Below are positions 62,286 to 64,000 of a stretch of DNA of 64,000 nucleotides, piece by piece. The stretch lies in assembly GCF_900141895.1 (NCBI RefSeq), contig NZ_FQYT01000004.1, forward strand, positions 94,210 to 158,209, written 5' to 3'. The translations under genes and the position numbers were made by a program. Each line of letters begins with the position of its first letter. Positions within the stretch are counted from its first letter, which is position 1. The stretch comes from Parasporobacterium paucivorans DSM 15970 (GTDB taxonomy: Bacteria; Bacillota; Clostridia; Lachnospirales; Lachnospiraceae). The notes below the pieces were generated by a model, which was not told the DNA's origin, searched no databases, and was given only the letters and a program-made list of their open reading frames with translations.

Positions 62286-63653
62286 ATGCCAGATTTTGAT
62301 TTTTCAGCTGTAACACCTGAAATCATTAACTTATCCAAAGTTTGTGTGAATAACAGCCATATAGATCCTGCTTTATATGCAAAATATGATGTGAAGCGCG
62401 GATTGCGTGACATCAACGGAAAAGGTGTTTTGACCGGTTTAACGGAGATTGCAGAAGTAAAATCCTACACCATTGATGATGGTGAAATAGTCCCCTGTGA
62501 AGGCAAGCTTTTCTACCGAGGCATCGACGTGGAGGAAATCGTCCGCGGATTTTTGTCGGAGGACCGGTTTGGTTTCGAAGAAGTTACTTACCTGCTCATC
62601 TTTGGGCAATTGCCTACCAAGAAAGAACTGGCGGATTTCTCCACGCTTCTTTCAAGCTACCGCTCTCTTCCGTCCAGCTTCGTGCGCGATGTCATCATGA
62701 AAGCACCCAGCAGGGATATGATGAATACCCTCTCCAGAAGCGTGCTGACCCTGTATTCCTATGACGACCACGCAGATGATAATTCTATTCCAAACGTACT
62801 TCGCCAGTGTATGCAGCTGATTTCCATGTTCCCTCTTCTTTCAGTTTACGGATATCAGGCGCATAAACATTATAACGACGGATGGCCGCTGTTTATACAG
62901 TCTCCGGATCCCAATCTTTCCACTGCTGAAAACATTCTTCATCTTTTGAGGCCGTCCGGCTCCTATACGGCCCTGGAGGCAAAGATTCTGGATCTTGCCC
63001 TTGTGCTCCATGCAGATCACGGTGGCGGCAACAACTCGACATTTACGACCCATGTGGTTTCCTCTACCGGAACGGACACATACTCTGTGATTTCCGCCGC
63101 TTTAGGCTCCTTAAAGGGACCAAAACATGGTGGCGCGAATATTAAGGTGGTCCAGATGTTCGACGACATAAAGGAAAACATTTCGGACTGGGAGGATGAA
63201 GAGAAACTCACAGATTATTTTGAACGCATCCTTGCCCGTGAAGCCTTTGATAATGCCGGACTGATTTACGGTATCGGCCATGCAGTCTATACGGTATCCG
63301 ATCCCCGTGCCACTGTTTTTAAGGCTTTTGTGGAAAAGCTTTCCAAAGAAAAAGGGCTGGAAGAAGAATTCGCCCTGTATGAACGTGTGGAAAGAATCGC
63401 TCCGGAAGTCATCACCAAAAACCGTAAGATGTATCGTAACAACATCAGCACCAACGTGGATTTTTACAGCGGTTTTGTTTACAGCATGCTGGGACTTCCG
63501 CTTGAACTGTATACACCGATATTTGCCATATCAAGAATTTCCGGCTGGAGTGCACACAGAATAGAAGAGCTGATCAACCAGGGCAAAATCATACGTCCCG
63601 CTTATAAAAATGTTGCAAAACATACCACATACACACCTATGGAGAAAAGATAA
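62286..63653 (+). CDS. gltA: Citrate/2-methylcitrate synthase
   Basis: The product condenses acetyl-CoA with oxaloacetate, 455 residues. Catalytic residues appear in LVLHADHGGGNNSTF (His), GIGHAVYTVSDPRA (His) and STNVDFYSGFVY (Asp). KLFYRGIDVEEIV and GPKHGGANIKVVQMF are family hallmarks. The protein is longer than the Bacillus enzyme (about 370), with a 60-residue N-terminal extension typical of clostridial members. No aconitase or isocitrate dehydrogenase is next to it; an insertion sequence begins 30 bases after the stop. The ribosome site is AAAGGGAGTG. Confidence 0.93.
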   Translation: MPDFDFSAVTPEIINLSKVCVNNSHIDPALYAKYDVKRGLRDINGKGVLTGLTEIAEVKSYTIDDGEIVPCEGKLFYRGIDVEEIVRGFLSEDRFGFEEVTYLLIFGQLPTKKELADFSTLLSSYRSLPSSFVRDVIMKAPSRDMMNTLSRSVLTLYSYDDHADDNSIPNVLRQCMQLISMFPLLSVYGYQAHKHYNDGWPLFIQSPDPNLSTAENILHLLRPSGSYTALEAKILDLALVLHADHGGGNNSTFTTHVVSSTGTDTYSVISAALGSLKGPKHGGANIKVVQMFDDIKENISDWEDEEKLTDYFERILAREAFDNAGLIYGIGHAVYTVSDPRATVFKAFVEKLSKEKGLEEEFALYERVERIAPEVITKNRKMYRNNISTNVDFYSGFVYSMLGLPLELYTPIFAISRISGWSAHRIEELINQGKIIRPAYKNVAKHTTYTPMEKR

Positions 63654-63682
63654 TAAAGAGGGATATCATTTTTTGCAAAATG

Positions 63683-63738
63683 AACTGACCCCCATAAGTT
63701 AGACCTAAAAATCTAACTTATGGGAGGTCAGTTTTTTT
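63683..63738 (+). terminator. IS-end hairpin followed by a T-run, downstream of citrate synthase
   Basis: Arms 63683-63703 and 63712-63733 pair over 21 bp with one bulged base and an 8-base loop, then seven T residues follow. The sequence TGACCCCCATAAGTTAGA looks like a terminal repeat of an IS3-type element. The hairpin can end gltA transcription and insulate the transposase. Confidence 0.65.
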
Positions 63739-64000
63739 ATGGCAAAATATAGTTTTGAATTTAAAAAGCAAATTGTTACAGATTATCAAAATGGCAAAGG
63801 TGGTTACTGTTTTCTAGCAGAAAAATATCATATTAAGAATAATGAACAAGTTCGAAAGTGGATTAAGGCTTATCAGACTTTTGGCGATGAAGGATTAATG
63901 CGTTCTAGAAAAAATGAAAGTTACTCTTTTGAATTTAAGCTTCATGTAGTAGAGTTATATCTAACAACAGAAATTTCATATCAGGAATTAGCTTTATCTG
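63739..64000 (+). CDS. IS3-like transposase OrfA (helix-turn-helix), cut by window edge
   Basis: A frame opens at 63739 and stays open to the right edge, giving 87 codons. It begins MAKYSFEFKKQIVTDYQNGK and has two similar helix-turn-helix units. The first contains FLAEKYHIKNNEQVRKWIKA and the second begins YSFEFKLHVVELYL, the pattern of OrfA in IS150/IS3-group elements. The base composition is clearly more AT-rich than the gltA gene before it, which fits a recent arrival. There is little ribosome-site sequence ahead of the ATG (GGGAGGTCA lies inside the hairpin). OrfB and the right end must lie outside the window. Confidence 0.8.
   Translation, partial: MAKYSFEFKKQIVTDYQNGKGGYCFLAEKYHIKNNEQVRKWIKAYQTFGDEGLMRSRKNESYSFEFKLHVVELYLTTEISYQELALS

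Overview
The window is a stretch of Gram-positive chromosome, most likely from a clostridium of the family Lachnospiraceae. Pointers are the strong AGGAGG-type ribosome sites, the sigma-A promoters, AddAB instead of RecBCD, a two-gene SufBC system, class III fructose bisphosphatase, an anaerobic ribonucleotide reductase, and a gene pair I recognise as the DUF5716/DUF5717 families, which I know from Lachnospiraceae. Nearly all of it is housekeeping DNA. There are no rRNA or tRNA genes, no CRISPR array and no prophage. Two insertion sequences are visible, one whole and one cut by the right edge.

Layout. 1-2386: a nucleoside/BMP-type ABC transporter (ATPase cut by the left edge, then lipoprotein). 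2455-12064, all minus: carA-carB-trpS-parE-parC. 12384-14444: an IS1182-like element sitting inside a terminator hairpin that it appears to have duplicated. 14464-16681: ilvE and a SleB-type wall hydrolase. 16746-20541: nrdD-thyA-dfrA, a dNTP/thymidylate operon with a candidate NrdR box. 20661-27022: a molybdate locus, with modA-modB-modC-hflX on minus and lysR, a 70-residue molbindin and an HTH/periplasmic-binding-fold regulator on plus. 27096-29096: sufC-sufB plus a small unknown gene. 29166-37100: addB-addA and an S66 peptidase. 37238-43470: nadE, fbp, dapAB and a corrinoid adenosyltransferase. 43616-52418: a LUD protein, typA, a YigZ protein, a class A PBP, pyruvate kinase and a TPR/zinc-ribbon membrane protein. 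52430-62134, one minus-strand run: rarA, DUF5717, DUF5716, a TPR-like gene, valS and a 49-codon gene. 62286-63653: citrate synthase, followed at once by the end of an IS3-like element.

The most likely undescribed system is the three-gene block 55268-60799. Its middle gene has the outline of an Hsp70/actin-fold ATPase with degenerate phosphate loops. Its partner is a 1187-residue protein with beta-sandwich-like N-terminal domains and a very long helical-repeat body. The third gene encodes a smaller helical-repeat protein. Other points of interest are the IS in the duplicated terminator, the phased repeats in front of modA, the predicted leaderless yigZ, and several very short genes.
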